Shown here piece by piece: positions 8,927 through 17,176 of a DNA stretch of 64,000 nucleotides. Numbering within the stretch: position 1 is the stretch's first letter; the number at the start of each line of letters is the position of its first letter. The DNA comes from Bacteroidota bacterium (GTDB lineage Bacteria > Bacteroidota > Bacteroidia > Bacteroidales > ML635J-15). The position numbers were made by a program, and so were the translations under genes. The notes beneath the pieces were generated by a model. It ran no database searches, was not told the DNA's origin, and was given only the letters and a program-made list of their open reading frames with translations. The stretch lies in contig JAKQEK010000318.1 in assembly GCA_029558535.1 (NCBI GenBank), positions 1 through 64,000 of the forward strand, written 5' to 3'.

Positions 8927-8984
8927 TAAATGAAATAGTTTTCTTAACTAATTATTTATAGTTTGACAACATGTTTTAAAAATG

Positions 8985-9755
8985 TCAGATTTTCTTTTTT
9001 GCTTCCTCCCAAATAGTGTTCATTTCGTCCAGACTCATATCCTTAAGGTCTTTTCCTACTGTAATTGTATGCTGTTCGAGATAATTGAATCTTTTAATGA
9101 ATTTAATATTTGTTTTTTCAAGGGCGTTTTCCGGATTTATACCATATAATCTTGCAGCATTTATGACTGAAAAAAGAAAATCACCAAATTCGGCTTCAAT
9201 TTTTTCTTCATCGGCAGATTTTACTTCTGCCATCAGCTCTTTATATTCTTCAAGTACCTTATCCCAGACTTGCTCTTTTTCGTCCCAGTCGAAGCCGACA
9301 CCTCTCGCTTTGTCCTGAATTCGGTGGGCTTTTACCATAGCCGGTAATGAGTTTGGTATGCCTCCTAATACCGTTTTCTTTTTACCTTCTTTTAATTTCA
9401 GCCGCTCCCAGTTTTCTTCAACATCTTTTGCTGTATTTACTTTTACATCGCTGAAAATATGGGGATGTCGGTAAATAAGTTTTTCGTTTATAGATTTGAT
9501 AACATCATAAATGTCAAAAGTTTTATTTTCTTCTCCAATTTTTGCATAAAAGACTATATGTAGTAATATATCTCCTAATTCTTTTTTGATTTCGTTGTCA
9601 TTAGCGTTTATAACAGCATCAGCAAGTTCATAAACTTCTTCTATTGTTAATGTTCTCAAACTGTCATTCGTCTGTTTGCTATCCCAGGGGCATTTTACTC
9701 TCAACTCGTCCATAATGTCGAGTAGTTTTTGAAACTCTGAAAGTCTTTTATCCAT
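8985..9755 (-). CDS. mazG: Nucleoside triphosphate pyrophosphohydrolase MazG
   Basis: MazG hydrolyses (d)NTPs to NMPs and pyrophosphate and is thought to cleanse nucleotide pools. The 256-residue length fits the two-domain E. coli-type enzyme. It opens with a LLDIMDELRVKCPWDSKQT signature and has the first MazG domain motif EEVYELADAV plus KKELGDILLHIVF (metal-binding Glu/Asp). A second domain has EEYKELMAEV and EAEFGDFLFSVINAARLYG. The GGIPNSLPAMVKAHRIQDKA linker is also conserved. It is separated from the rnf operon upstream by a terminator. Confidence 0.95.
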   Translation of the reverse strand: MDKRLSEFQKLLDIMDELRVKCPWDSKQTNDSLRTLTIEEVYELADAVINANDNEIKKELGDILLHIVFYAKIGEENKTFDIYDVIKSINEKLIYRHPHIFSDVKVNTAKDVEENWERLKLKEGKKKTVLGGIPNSLPAMVKAHRIQDKARGVGFDWDEKEQVWDKVLEEYKELMAEVKSADEEKIEAEFGDFLFSVINAARLYGINPENALEKTNIKFIKRFNYLEQHTITVGKDLKDMSLDEMNTIWEEAKKKI

Positions 9756-9771
9756 AATATAAAAATTAAAA

Positions 9772-9792
9772 GAGGCATTTTTAATGCCTCTA
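9772..9792 (-). terminator. Rho-independent terminator of the rnf operon
   Basis: AGAGGCATT (9772-9780) pairs with AATGCCTCT (9784-9792) around a 3-nt loop. On the minus strand it is followed by TTTTAATTTTT. It sits just after rnfA and before mazG. Confidence 0.85.
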
Positions 9793-9821
9793 AATTACTA
9801 TTAATTATTTAAAAATTATTA

Positions 9822-10394
9822 TTAAACCAAACCTGCAAATCCCATAAATGCTAAAGCAAGTATTCCTGCCACAACAAGAGCAGATGGAACGCCCTTCATA
9901 CCTTTTGGTAAAGGCAGCTTTTCAAGATGTTCGCGAATGCCTGCAAAAATCACAAGTGCAAGCATAAATCCCAGAGCTGTACCTATTGCAAAAACAACAC
10001 TATGCATTAAATCGTAGTCTTTCTGAATGACGATAATAGCAACTCCAAGAATTGCACAATTTGTAGTTATTAATGGCAAGAAAACGCCAAGAGCCTGATA
10101 TAAAGAAGGACTTATTTTTTTCAAAATAATTTCAACCATTTGAACTAATGCTGCAATTACTAATATGTATGCTATTGTTTGCATGAAAACAATATTGAAC
10201 TTAACAAGTATATAATTCATTATCAGCCAAGTAACAACAGTTGCAAGAGTCATGACGAACAAAACAGCTCCTCCCATCCCAACAGCAGTTTTAACTTTGC
10301 CTGAAACTCCAAGAAATGGACAAATTCCAAGGAATTGTGCCAAAACGATATTGTTTACAAATATCGCGGCTATAATTATTATTAAGTAATCCAT
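9822..10394 (-). CDS. rnfA: Rnf electron transport complex subunit A
   Basis: This is a 190-residue integral membrane subunit of the Rnf complex, which couples electron flow between ferredoxin and NAD to Na+ or H+ translocation. It has about six helices and the family motifs [18 protein letters not shown] near the N-terminus and [14 protein letters not shown], containing the cysteine that helps bind the membrane-embedded iron-sulfur cluster shared with RnfE. It is the last gene of rseC-rnfB-C-D-G-E-A and is homologous to rnfE next door, as expected. Confidence 0.96.
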   Translation of the reverse strand: MDYLIIIIAAIFVNNIVLAQFLGICPFLGVSGKVKTAVGMGGAVLFVMTLATVVTWLIMNYILVKFNIVFMQTIAYILVIAALVQMVEIILKKISPSLYQALGVFLPLITTNCAILGVAIIVIQKDYDLMHSVVFAIGTALGFMLALVIFAGIREHLEKLPLPKGMKGVPSALVVAGILALAFMGFAGLV

Positions 10395-10411
10395 AATTAT
10401 TATTATTTAAA

Positions 10412-10990
10412 TTATTTATTTATTTTTTTCATTATTGCAATTAGATAAGCCAAACCGAAAAACGCACCGGGTGCTAAAACAAAAACAAGAATACCATCAG
10501 TTTGAATGAATTTAAACCCGAATATTGAATAGCTTCCTAAAATTTCTCTGACACTACCTAGTATAGTTAGTGCAAAGGCGAATCCAAGGCCCATGCCCAA
10601 TCCGTCTATCATTGATGAGAAAACAGTATTTTTTGAGGCAAATGCTTCTGCTCTTCCCAGTACAATACAGTTTACAACAATAAGAGGAATAAACAACCCT
10701 AAAGATTCATACAATGCCGGAACGTATGCAGCCATAACTAAGTCTATTATTGTTACAAAAGAAGCAATAATAACGATGAATGATGGAATACGAACTTTGT
10801 CAGGTATAAGTTTTTTTATTAACGAAATCACAACGTTGGAACCAACAAGAACAAATGTTGTTGCTAGTCCCATACCTAAACCATTAATAGCCGAAGTTGT
10901 AACACCTAATGTAGGACACAAGCCTAAGAGGAGTATGAAAACAGGATTTTCTTTTAAAAATCCTTTTGTAAAGTTTTTAAAATTATTCAT
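10412..10990 (-). CDS. rnfE: Rnf electron transport complex subunit E
   Basis: This 192-residue membrane subunit is homologous to RnfA with inverted topology. Motifs include [18 protein letters not shown] and [18 protein letters not shown]; the two cysteines (LCPTLG and NCIVLG) correspond to the ligands of the intramembrane [2Fe-2S] cluster shared with RnfA. Its start overlaps the rnfG stop by one base, indicating translational coupling. Confidence 0.96.
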   Translation of the reverse strand: MNNFKNFTKGFLKENPVFILLLGLCPTLGVTTSAINGLGMGLATTFVLVGSNVVISLIKKLIPDKVRIPSFIVIIASFVTIIDLVMAAYVPALYESLGLFIPLIVVNCIVLGRAEAFASKNTVFSSMIDGLGMGLGFAFALTILGSVREILGSYSIFGFKFIQTDGILVFVLAPGAFFGLAYLIAIMKKINK

Positions 10991-11613
10991 TATTCGTTTC
11001 CTCCTTCTTTTGGTTCAACATTATTTTCTGTTAAAGTCTTAATATAGGTATTAAATGCTCTTTGTATAGCATCACAATATGCTCTGCTTGTTATTGTGGC
11101 AGCAGTGATAGCATCTACCTGACCGCCGTCCTTTTTAACTTTTAGTTCAGAGTTTTTCATTGAAGAAATATCCATACCTTTGAATTGTTCGTTCCAACTG
11201 CTAACTGATTTTCCTGATTTATCCCCAAGTCCAGGGGTTTCTTTATGTTCCAGGACATTAGAGTCAATGATTTTACCTTCTTTGTCGAATCCAACCATAA
11301 CAGTTATCACACCGCCAAAACCATTATTCGAAAATGTTTTTACCGCAGTTCCAATTAAATCATCACCGTTTTTAACATAGTAAAAAACCAAATTTCCCGA
11401 GCCGTCAGCGGCTGGAATTTCTTTTTCTTCAATTTGAGCCTTATCTGCTCCCGGAACCACAACATTAATAGCTGTTTTAAGTTTTTCGTCTTTGGCTTTT
11501 TGTATAGGGTCTTTGGTTACATTATATACCGAAGCCAAACCTGCTGCTGCTATTGCTGTAATAACAAACAGCGTAAGTGTCATATTTAAAAATGTAGATT
11601 CTTTTTTAGCCAT
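10990..11613 (-). CDS. rnfG: Rnf electron transport complex subunit G (FMN-carrying)
   Basis: This 207-residue protein has one N-terminal membrane helix and a periplasmic FMN-binding domain. The covalent flavinylation motif normally [S/T]GAT appears as [10 protein letters not shown] (residues 168-176), with Thr173 as the expected FMN attachment site and Ala171 in place of the usual Gly. [12 protein letters not shown] (about 121-132) is another family motif. Flavinylation would need an ApbE transferase, which is not in this window. It lies between rnfD (5-bp gap) and rnfE (overlap). Confidence 0.95.
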   Translation of the reverse strand: MAKKESTFLNMTLTLFVITAIAAAGLASVYNVTKDPIQKAKDEKLKTAINVVVPGADKAQIEEKEIPAADGSGNLVFYYVKNGDDLIGTAVKTFSNNGFGGVITVMVGFDKEGKIIDSNVLEHKETPGLGDKSGKSVSSWNEQFKGMDISSMKNSELKVKKDGGQVDAITAATITSRAYCDAIQRAFNTYIKTLTENNVEPKEGGNE

Positions 11614-11618
11614 AGTTG

Positions 11619-12623
11619 TTATTTTTTAATTTTTTCACCAAAACGTTCAGGTTTAAATCCTTTGTTAATTAATGGTACAAATGCATTCATAATTAGTATG
11701 GCAAAAGACATACCTTCTGGGTAAGCTCCCCAAACCCTTATTAATACTGTTATAACACCAATTCCGACACCAAAAACCAGCATTCCTTTATGCGTCATTG
11801 GTGAAGTTACCATATCTGTTGCCATAAAAATTGCTCCCAGAAGCATGCCACCGGTTAAAATATGAAATAGAGGATTGGCAAATTTATCAGGATCGATTCC
11901 ATACAGAATTCCTGTAAAAATTGCAACTGTACCTATAATAGAAACAGGAATATGCCACGAAATTATTTTACGGAAAAGCATAAATAACCCGCCTAAAATT
12001 AATGCAGCAGCAGAAATCTCGCCCAGAGAACCTCCCATCTGACCAATAAACATATCGGTGTAGGAGTGAGGCATATTATTCATTATAGATGAGAATGTTT
12101 CACCATTTTTTAATCCTTCTTTTACTATTGCTAAAGGGGTTGCCCCAGTTGTTGCATCAGTCATTGCGAAATTAAGCACACTTACTTTCGGCCAAGATGT
12201 CATCTGAACAGGGAACGAAATCAGGAGAAAAACACGACCTACTAATGCCGGATTAAATGGATTATTTCCTAGTCCGCCGAAAGTCATTTTTGCTATCCCT
12301 ATTGCTACCAGAGATCCAATAACAATTATCCACCAAGGTAAATTTGATGGAACGTTAAATGCCAACAACATACCTGTTACAATTGCTGATCCGTCAACAA
12401 TAGTTGTTTTCCCTTTAAGTAAAAACTTTTGAATCAGCCACTCGAAAAATATACATGAAGCTATTGCAATGAGATTTACTCTTATGGCATCTAATCCAAA
12501 ATAATATACTGATACCAATAAAGCGGGAATCATAGCAAGCACAACTCCAAACATGATTTTTTTAACGGAATCTTTTCCGTGATCATGTGGAGACATTGAT
12601 ACTGTTAATCTGTTTATAGCCAT
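11619..12623 (-). CDS. rnfD: Rnf electron transport complex subunit D (FMN-carrying)
   Basis: This 334-residue membrane protein with about ten helices is homologous to NqrB. The flavin attachment motif TGAT is at residues 159-162 (DATTGATPLA), with Thr162 as the FMN-bearing residue. Other conserved segments are GGLGNNPFNPALVGR (about 116-130) and TDMVTSPMT. RnfD forms the transmembrane core with RnfG, RnfA and RnfE. It is spaced 4 bp from rnfC and 5 bp from rnfG. Confidence 0.96.
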   Translation of the reverse strand: MAINRLTVSMSPHDHGKDSVKKIMFGVVLAMIPALLVSVYYFGLDAIRVNLIAIASCIFFEWLIQKFLLKGKTTIVDGSAIVTGMLLAFNVPSNLPWWIIVIGSLVAIGIAKMTFGGLGNNPFNPALVGRVFLLISFPVQMTSWPKVSVLNFAMTDATTGATPLAIVKEGLKNGETFSSIMNNMPHSYTDMFIGQMGGSLGEISAAALILGGLFMLFRKIISWHIPVSIIGTVAIFTGILYGIDPDKFANPLFHILTGGMLLGAIFMATDMVTSPMTHKGMLVFGVGIGVITVLIRVWGAYPEGMSFAILIMNAFVPLINKGFKPERFGEKIKK

Positions 12624-12627
12624 TGTT

Positions 12628-13959
12628 TTATGATTTTTTTGCTCTTAATATTTTATTTAAATTTGCTTTACCCAATCTTATATAGTCAAGTAGCGGAACA
12701 CCAGCAGGGCATACATACACACACGAACCGCATTCCATACAGTCAAGAGCACGTTCTGCCTGAAGTTCTTCATACATTTTTACAGCTGCCATGTTCTTTA
12801 TTAGATATGGTTCTAAACCCATAGGGCAGACGCCAACACATCTTCCACAACGGATACAATTATAAGTTTCTGCTCTTTCAGCAATTTGTTCAGGGAAAAT
12901 CAGGACTCCTGAAGTTCCTTTTGTAACCGGAATTTTATCAGAGCTTACTGCTTTTCCCATCATCGGACCTCCACTAACAATCTTGCCGGTATCTTCGGGC
13001 ATTCCGCCGGCTGCTTCAATAAGCATATTGATAGGTGTTCCTATTCTTGATAAAATATTTGAAGGTTTTTTTACAGATTTTCCTGTTACGGTAACTACTC
13101 TTTCAAATAATGGTTTGTTTTTAATAACTGCTTCATAAACAGCAAAAGCAGTTCCTACATTTTGGACAACACAGCCTACTTCAATCGGCAGAGCCCCTGA
13201 CGGAACTTCACGATTTGTTATAGATTTAATTAACTGTTTTTCACCGCCTTGAGGATATTTTACTTTTAATGCGTTGACTTCTATATGTTCGAATTTTTTT
13301 GATAATTCTGTCATGTGCTTTATTGCATCCGGCTTATTGTTTTCAATTCCAACAATAACTTTTTCGGCACCAACTGCTTTTTGAATTAATTTACAGCCAA
13401 TTAGAATTTCTTCGCCTTTTTCCATCATTAATTGATGGTCGGCAGTAAGATATGGCTCACATTCAACAGCATTAATTATTAGATATTTACATGTTTTTCC
13501 TGCAGGAACGGAGAGTTTAACGTGAGTTGGAAATGTAGCTCCTCCCAAACCTACTATACCGTTTCCGGCTACTTTTGCTCTTATTTCTTCTGCAGAAATA
13601 TCTGTATTGTTTATAATCTCTGCTGAACGATCTATTGTTTCCAGCCATTCGTCACCTTCAACATCAATAACTATACAGGTTTGTTTATATCCTGAAGTAT
13701 CAAGAATTTTGTCAATCTTTAACACTTTTCCTGATACAGAAGAATGGATGTTTGCTGAAACAAAACCTGTACTTTTAGCAATAAGCTGACCTGTCTTAAC
13801 TACATCACCTTTGGCAACTACAGGTTCTGCAGGAGCACCAAGATGTTGCGCAACAGGAATGTACACTTGTTTAGGAAGTTCAATAGTTTCTATAGGTTTA
13901 CCTGCGGAAAACTTGTTTTCTCCGGGATGAACTCCTCCTTTTGGAAATGTTTTTAACAC
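12628..13959 (-). CDS. rnfC: Rnf electron transport complex subunit C (NADH-binding)
   Basis: This 443-residue cytoplasmic subunit carries the NAD(H) site. The N-terminal GGVHPGENK and the barrel-sandwich region are followed by the nucleotide/FMN-binding GIVGLGGATFPTHVKL and INAVECEPYLTADHQLMM. The C-terminal pair of [4Fe-4S] motifs reads CIRCGRCVGVCPMGLEP and CMECGSCVYVCPAGVPL. Presence of this subunit together with a ferredoxin-type RnfB identifies the complex as Rnf rather than Nqr. Confidence 0.97.
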   Translation of the reverse strand: MLKTFPKGGVHPGENKFSAGKPIETIELPKQVYIPVAQHLGAPAEPVVAKGDVVKTGQLIAKSTGFVSANIHSSVSGKVLKIDKILDTSGYKQTCIVIDVEGDEWLETIDRSAEIINNTDISAEEIRAKVAGNGIVGLGGATFPTHVKLSVPAGKTCKYLIINAVECEPYLTADHQLMMEKGEEILIGCKLIQKAVGAEKVIVGIENNKPDAIKHMTELSKKFEHIEVNALKVKYPQGGEKQLIKSITNREVPSGALPIEVGCVVQNVGTAFAVYEAVIKNKPLFERVVTVTGKSVKKPSNILSRIGTPINMLIEAAGGMPEDTGKIVSGGPMMGKAVSSDKIPVTKGTSGVLIFPEQIAERAETYNCIRCGRCVGVCPMGLEPYLIKNMAAVKMYEELQAERALDCMECGSCVYVCPAGVPLLDYIRLGKANLNKILRAKKS

Positions 13960-13983
13960 TGTATTATCTCCTATAATTAATTA

Positions 13984-14853
13984 TTATTTTTCAATTTCAG
14001 TAGTCTCAGATGCTTTCTCAACCACAGCTTCTTTGCGTGGCGGGAAATTTAATTCCAGAATTGCTCCAGTAGGACATTCTGCAACACATTTCCTGCATAA
14101 TTTACATTTTTCAAAATCAATGTATGCTAGAAAATTTTCAATTGTAATTGCGTCATAAGCACATACTTTCGCACATTTACCACACCCTATACATGCTGCA
14201 TCACAAGCCCTTTTAGCATCGGCACCTTTATCTTTATTAATGCACGAAACATATATTCTACGGCTCTTTTTACCTTTGTTTCTTAATTCAATTATTGATT
14301 TTGGACATGCTTTTACACAGGCACCACATGCAGTACATTTATCTTCATCAACAATTGGCAATCCGGATTCCTCATCCATATGTATAGCATCAAAAGTACA
14401 TGCCGCAACACAATCACCAAGCCCTAGACAGCCGTATTGACAATCTGTGTCACCACCGTAGAGAGCACTAGAAACAGCACAAGAAACAGGACCGTCATAT
14501 TTTGTTGTTTTTTTACGTTTTTCCGGAGTCCCGTTGCATCTTATTACTGCAATCTGGGGTTCTTTTTCGGTAGCGGTTTGACCTAGTGCATTTGCAACAT
14601 TTTTCATAGCTTCGTTACCCCCTGCAGGACAAAACATACCATCAAGTGTTTCGGCTTTTACACATGCTTCTGCAAATCCACGGCACCCGGGGTATCCGCA
14701 TCCACCACAATTTGCTCCCGGCAAGCAGGCTTCTACCTCATCAATACGTGGGTCTTCTACTACTTTAAATTTTTGTGCAACAAAGTATAAAATGACTGCC
14801 AACACTACTCCTAACAAACTTAAGGAAATTAACGTATTCAGAATTATTTCCAT
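13984..14853 (-). CDS. rnfB: Rnf electron transport complex subunit B (ferredoxin-type)
   Basis: This 289-residue subunit accepts electrons from ferredoxin. It has an N-terminal membrane helix, then the Fe-S cluster motif CLPGANCGGCGYPGC typical of RnfB, and several [4Fe-4S] ferredoxin motifs (CTACGACVKACPK, CIGCGKCAKVCAYDA, CKLCRKCVAECPTGA). The length and extra clusters match the longer RnfB of anaerobes. It is 10 bp downstream of rseC and 24 bp upstream of rnfC. Confidence 0.96.
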   Translation of the reverse strand: MEIILNTLISLSLLGVVLAVILYFVAQKFKVVEDPRIDEVEACLPGANCGGCGYPGCRGFAEACVKAETLDGMFCPAGGNEAMKNVANALGQTATEKEPQIAVIRCNGTPEKRKKTTKYDGPVSCAVSSALYGGDTDCQYGCLGLGDCVAACTFDAIHMDEESGLPIVDEDKCTACGACVKACPKSIIELRNKGKKSRRIYVSCINKDKGADAKRACDAACIGCGKCAKVCAYDAITIENFLAYIDFEKCKLCRKCVAECPTGAILELNFPPRKEAVVEKASETTEIEK

Positions 14854-14863
14854 AATTAAACAA

Positions 14864-15280
14864 TTAAATTTTCTCTAAATTAAATTTAAAATCTCTTTTT
14901 ATTTTATTTTTCCCAAAATACAATGCTAAATAATACGGGAAAAGCATTCCTAATGATAGTATTCCTGATAATCCTTCGCTTAAACCTAATAAGATGAAAA
15001 CGATTAAAGATATTATCAAAACAAAGAAAGGTAAAATGTATCCAAGCATTAACGCTCTTGTGCCTAGTGATTCGCGCATGATAACATTTACATCTTCGCC
15101 TATTTGCCATACTCCGTTTGGATTTGTAATTTCTACTGTTTTGTGTGTGCTGTCAAGACCACAAATTGATTTTGCATGACATGATGAACAAGCTGACATT
15201 ACAGTCAATTCAACAAATACCGAATTATCGGAAATTTCAGTTACAATCCCTTTGTGTTCTATTAAAGAATTCTTACCCAT
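14864..15280 (-). CDS. RseC/MucC-like positive regulator of SoxR/sigma-E type
   Basis: This 138-residue protein has the RseC/MucC layout: an N-terminal beta domain with a cysteine motif CSSCHAKSICG (about residues 32-42), then two membrane helices and a short basic tail. RseC-like proteins are commonly encoded first in Bacteroidota rnf operons and probably act in redox maintenance or assembly of Rnf; the E. coli regulatory role should not be assumed here. It is the first gene of the operon, directly downstream of a promoter-palindrome element. Confidence 0.85.
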   Translation of the reverse strand: MGKNSLIEHKGIVTEISDNSVFVELTVMSACSSCHAKSICGLDSTHKTVEITNPNGVWQIGEDVNVIMRESLGTRALMLGYILPFFVLIISLIVFILLGLSEGLSGILSLGMLFPYYLALYFGKNKIKRDFKFNLEKI

Positions 15281-15288
15281 TTAAAAAT

Positions 15289-15314
15289 GTACTGAAAAAA
15301 TCAGTACAAAAGTA
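15289..15314 (-). promoter_or_regulatory. rnf operon promoter (-7 element) with adjacent palindrome
   Basis: On the minus strand TACTTTTG (15314-15307) matches the TAnnTTTG -7 consensus. Sharing one base and continuing downstream is a 7-bp perfect inverted repeat, GTACTGA (15289-15295) with TCAGTAC (15301-15307), separated by 5 nt. It would overlap the transcription start and lies 9 bp before the rseC start. It could be an operator or a 5'-leader hairpin. Confidence 0.5.
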
Positions 15315-15391
15315 AATTTTTTGTGATGTATTAATATGATTAAAGAACATATTATTTAAACAATGGCTTAATTTAGAATAAATATAAATAA

Positions 15392-15420
15392 AAAACCTCT
15401 GAAGTAATTTCAGAGGTTTT
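15392..15420 (-). terminator. Rho-independent terminator after the PPAD-like gene
   Basis: AAAACCTCTGAA (15392-15403) pairs with TTCAGAGGTTTT (15409-15420), a 12-bp stem with a 5-nt loop, followed on the minus strand by a T-rich run. It ends the gingipain-PPAD transcription unit 21 bp after the PPAD stop. Confidence 0.88.
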
Positions 15421-15440
15421 AAAATTAAATATAATCAGAT

Positions 15441-17135
15441 TTATAATTTGATAAATTTAGTAGTAAAGATAGATTTTTCAGAAACAGCTTTAGTGTAATA
15501 TAATCCTGATTTGAGATCTGAAATATTAATACCCTGTAGCTCCCATTCTGTTGTAACAGATGTTAGATGAATATTTTTAACAATTCGCCCCTGTTGATCT
15601 AATATTTCGATTGAATAGTTTTCTTCAGGCAAGTTATTAGTGATTAAATAAAGTACATCATTAGCAGGATTTGGAAAAGCTTTAATATATGAATATGATT
15701 TATGATTTGAGATTCCTGAAACTTCTTCTATAACAAAAACATGAGGGTCTGCACTACCTATAAAGGGATGAGTTTCTGTTTTCGGTCTGTCATCAATTGC
15801 TTGAATATAATATTCAATTTTATCTCCTGGGTTAAAGCTGTCAATGGTAACATTATAAAGGTTTCCACCTGCGTTTGCCATATTTGTTTCAATAAAACTA
15901 CCTTCATTAACTTTATAGATTAGTTTAACAGAGTTAATGTTGTTAGAATTGTTAAAAGAATAAACATCAGCTTCGAAAACAAATTGAGTTTGGTAGGTTA
16001 CTGTATCAAAATATGGATAATGGAGTATTCTAAGGGTTTCAAAATCAGGAACTTCGTGAGTACGGCAATGTAATGCATCGGTACTAGCCCAACTGTTGTA
16101 TGAAATTCCAATGATTTCATAACCGGGCATTGCTTCTTCATAAGCAGCAGCAGCAGCAGCGTTGTAATTCCCTGCAGATCCCGTATTAAAAGCAACGAAA
16201 ACCTTGTTGTTCATAATTAATGAGTTTGTATAAGCATTGCCATTAACGACCCAATCTGTTCTATAAACATTGTATTTATTGCCATACGAACTTGTTTGAT
16301 TTGCCCAATAATCTGCCATTGCTTCAAAATCGGCATAACGGTAGTCTGATGACGGGACTCTTGCAACAAGCATTTTGTCAACATCTAAAAATTTACCCCA
16401 ACAATCAATATGTTCAATGTAATCATCAAGAGGATCCTGAACAAGTTTATATTCTGTTATACCTAAGTAGTTCTCGACAAGACTCGCTACCTGAGCTGGT
16501 GATAATCCGGGGTTTTCGTCATAAACCAAATCACAGGAAGCTGCTATTCCCATACCGTCTGTCATATAATTTCCACCGGTGTGTTCCAAATTCATTCCAA
16601 AAACCTCTAAATCAAAGTAATCGCCTAAAGTAATTGGCAGGTCATTATCGTTTGGTCGTGGGCGATTATAAGGAAAATTTACTATTCCAACTTCGTTGTT
16701 TGTACCATATTCAATAAACCAAGGACTATAGTCTCGTGCCCAATAAGAGTCAAGAGTTTCATTTACATATATTATATTTCCCATATTAACACCGGCAGAA
16801 TTTAAACTGGAATTTATTGAAGACTGATCGCCAGATTCACATACTATATATACTAAAACATCTTCAGATAGTTCAGAAATCAAAGTAAGTGGAATGCCAA
16901 AATATCCGATATGCGATACTATTACACCTTGATTCCTTTCGAACTCTGCGATATTTCTTACTCCTCCTGTTGGCGGAGGAGTCTGTACAAAACTTTTTGA
17001 ATTATATCCCTTTATATTCAGTTCATCAGAACTTATCATGTGATATTTGCTCTGTAGTTCAGGAGTTAGTAATTCTTGAGAAAAAATAATACTTGATGAC
17101 AAAATCAAAAATAATAGAATAGCACTTTTTTTCAT
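15441..17135 (-). CDS. Secreted peptidylarginine deiminase (PPAD-like) with T9SS sorting domain
   Basis: PPAD converts peptidyl arginine, mainly C-terminal, to citrulline. This 564-residue protein aligns by eye over its whole length with P. gingivalis PPAD as I recall it. It has a signal peptide (1-20), a deiminase domain (about 58-365), an Ig-like domain (about 385-470) and a type A T9SS domain (from FPNPANDVLY, about 487). Expected catalytic residues are present: Asp135 (WARDYSPW), His242 and Asp244 (EHIDCWGK), Asn304 (YTNSL), Cys357 (DALHCRTHEV). The two arginines credited with C-terminal-Arg selectivity are Arg158 and Arg160 (YNRPRPND). Offsets to PPAD numbering stay between 5 and 7. Automated tools may call it agmatine deiminase, but the secretion signals, Ig domain and those arginines favour PPAD. 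It is 41 bp downstream of a gingipain-like gene. Confidence 0.9.
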   Translation of the reverse strand: MKKSAILLFLILSSSIIFSQELLTPELQSKYHMISSDELNIKGYNSKSFVQTPPPTGGVRNIAEFERNQGVIVSHIGYFGIPLTLISELSEDVLVYIVCESGDQSSINSSLNSAGVNMGNIIYVNETLDSYWARDYSPWFIEYGTNNEVGIVNFPYNRPRPNDNDLPITLGDYFDLEVFGMNLEHTGGNYMTDGMGIAASCDLVYDENPGLSPAQVASLVENYLGITEYKLVQDPLDDYIEHIDCWGKFLDVDKMLVARVPSSDYRYADFEAMADYWANQTSSYGNKYNVYRTDWVVNGNAYTNSLIMNNKVFVAFNTGSAGNYNAAAAAAYEEAMPGYEIIGISYNSWASTDALHCRTHEVPDFETLRILHYPYFDTVTYQTQFVFEADVYSFNNSNNINSVKLIYKVNEGSFIETNMANAGGNLYNVTIDSFNPGDKIEYYIQAIDDRPKTETHPFIGSADPHVFVIEEVSGISNHKSYSYIKAFPNPANDVLYLITNNLPEENYSIEILDQQGRIVKNIHLTSVTTEWELQGINISDLKSGLYYTKAVSEKSIFTTKFIKL

Positions 17136-17176
17136 AAGTAAATCTTTTAAATAATAATAAATAATTGAGAGTATTA

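Noticed and set aside
9822-14853. Na+-NQR rather than Rnf
   Set aside because: The operon has RnfB with multiple ferredoxin-type clusters and RnfC with two [4Fe-4S] motifs; NqrF and NqrA are absent.
15441-17135. Annotating this gene as agmatine deiminase
   Set aside because: It has a signal peptide, an Ig-like domain, a sorting domain and PPAD-type Arg158/Arg160; agmatine deiminases are cytosolic single-domain enzymes.
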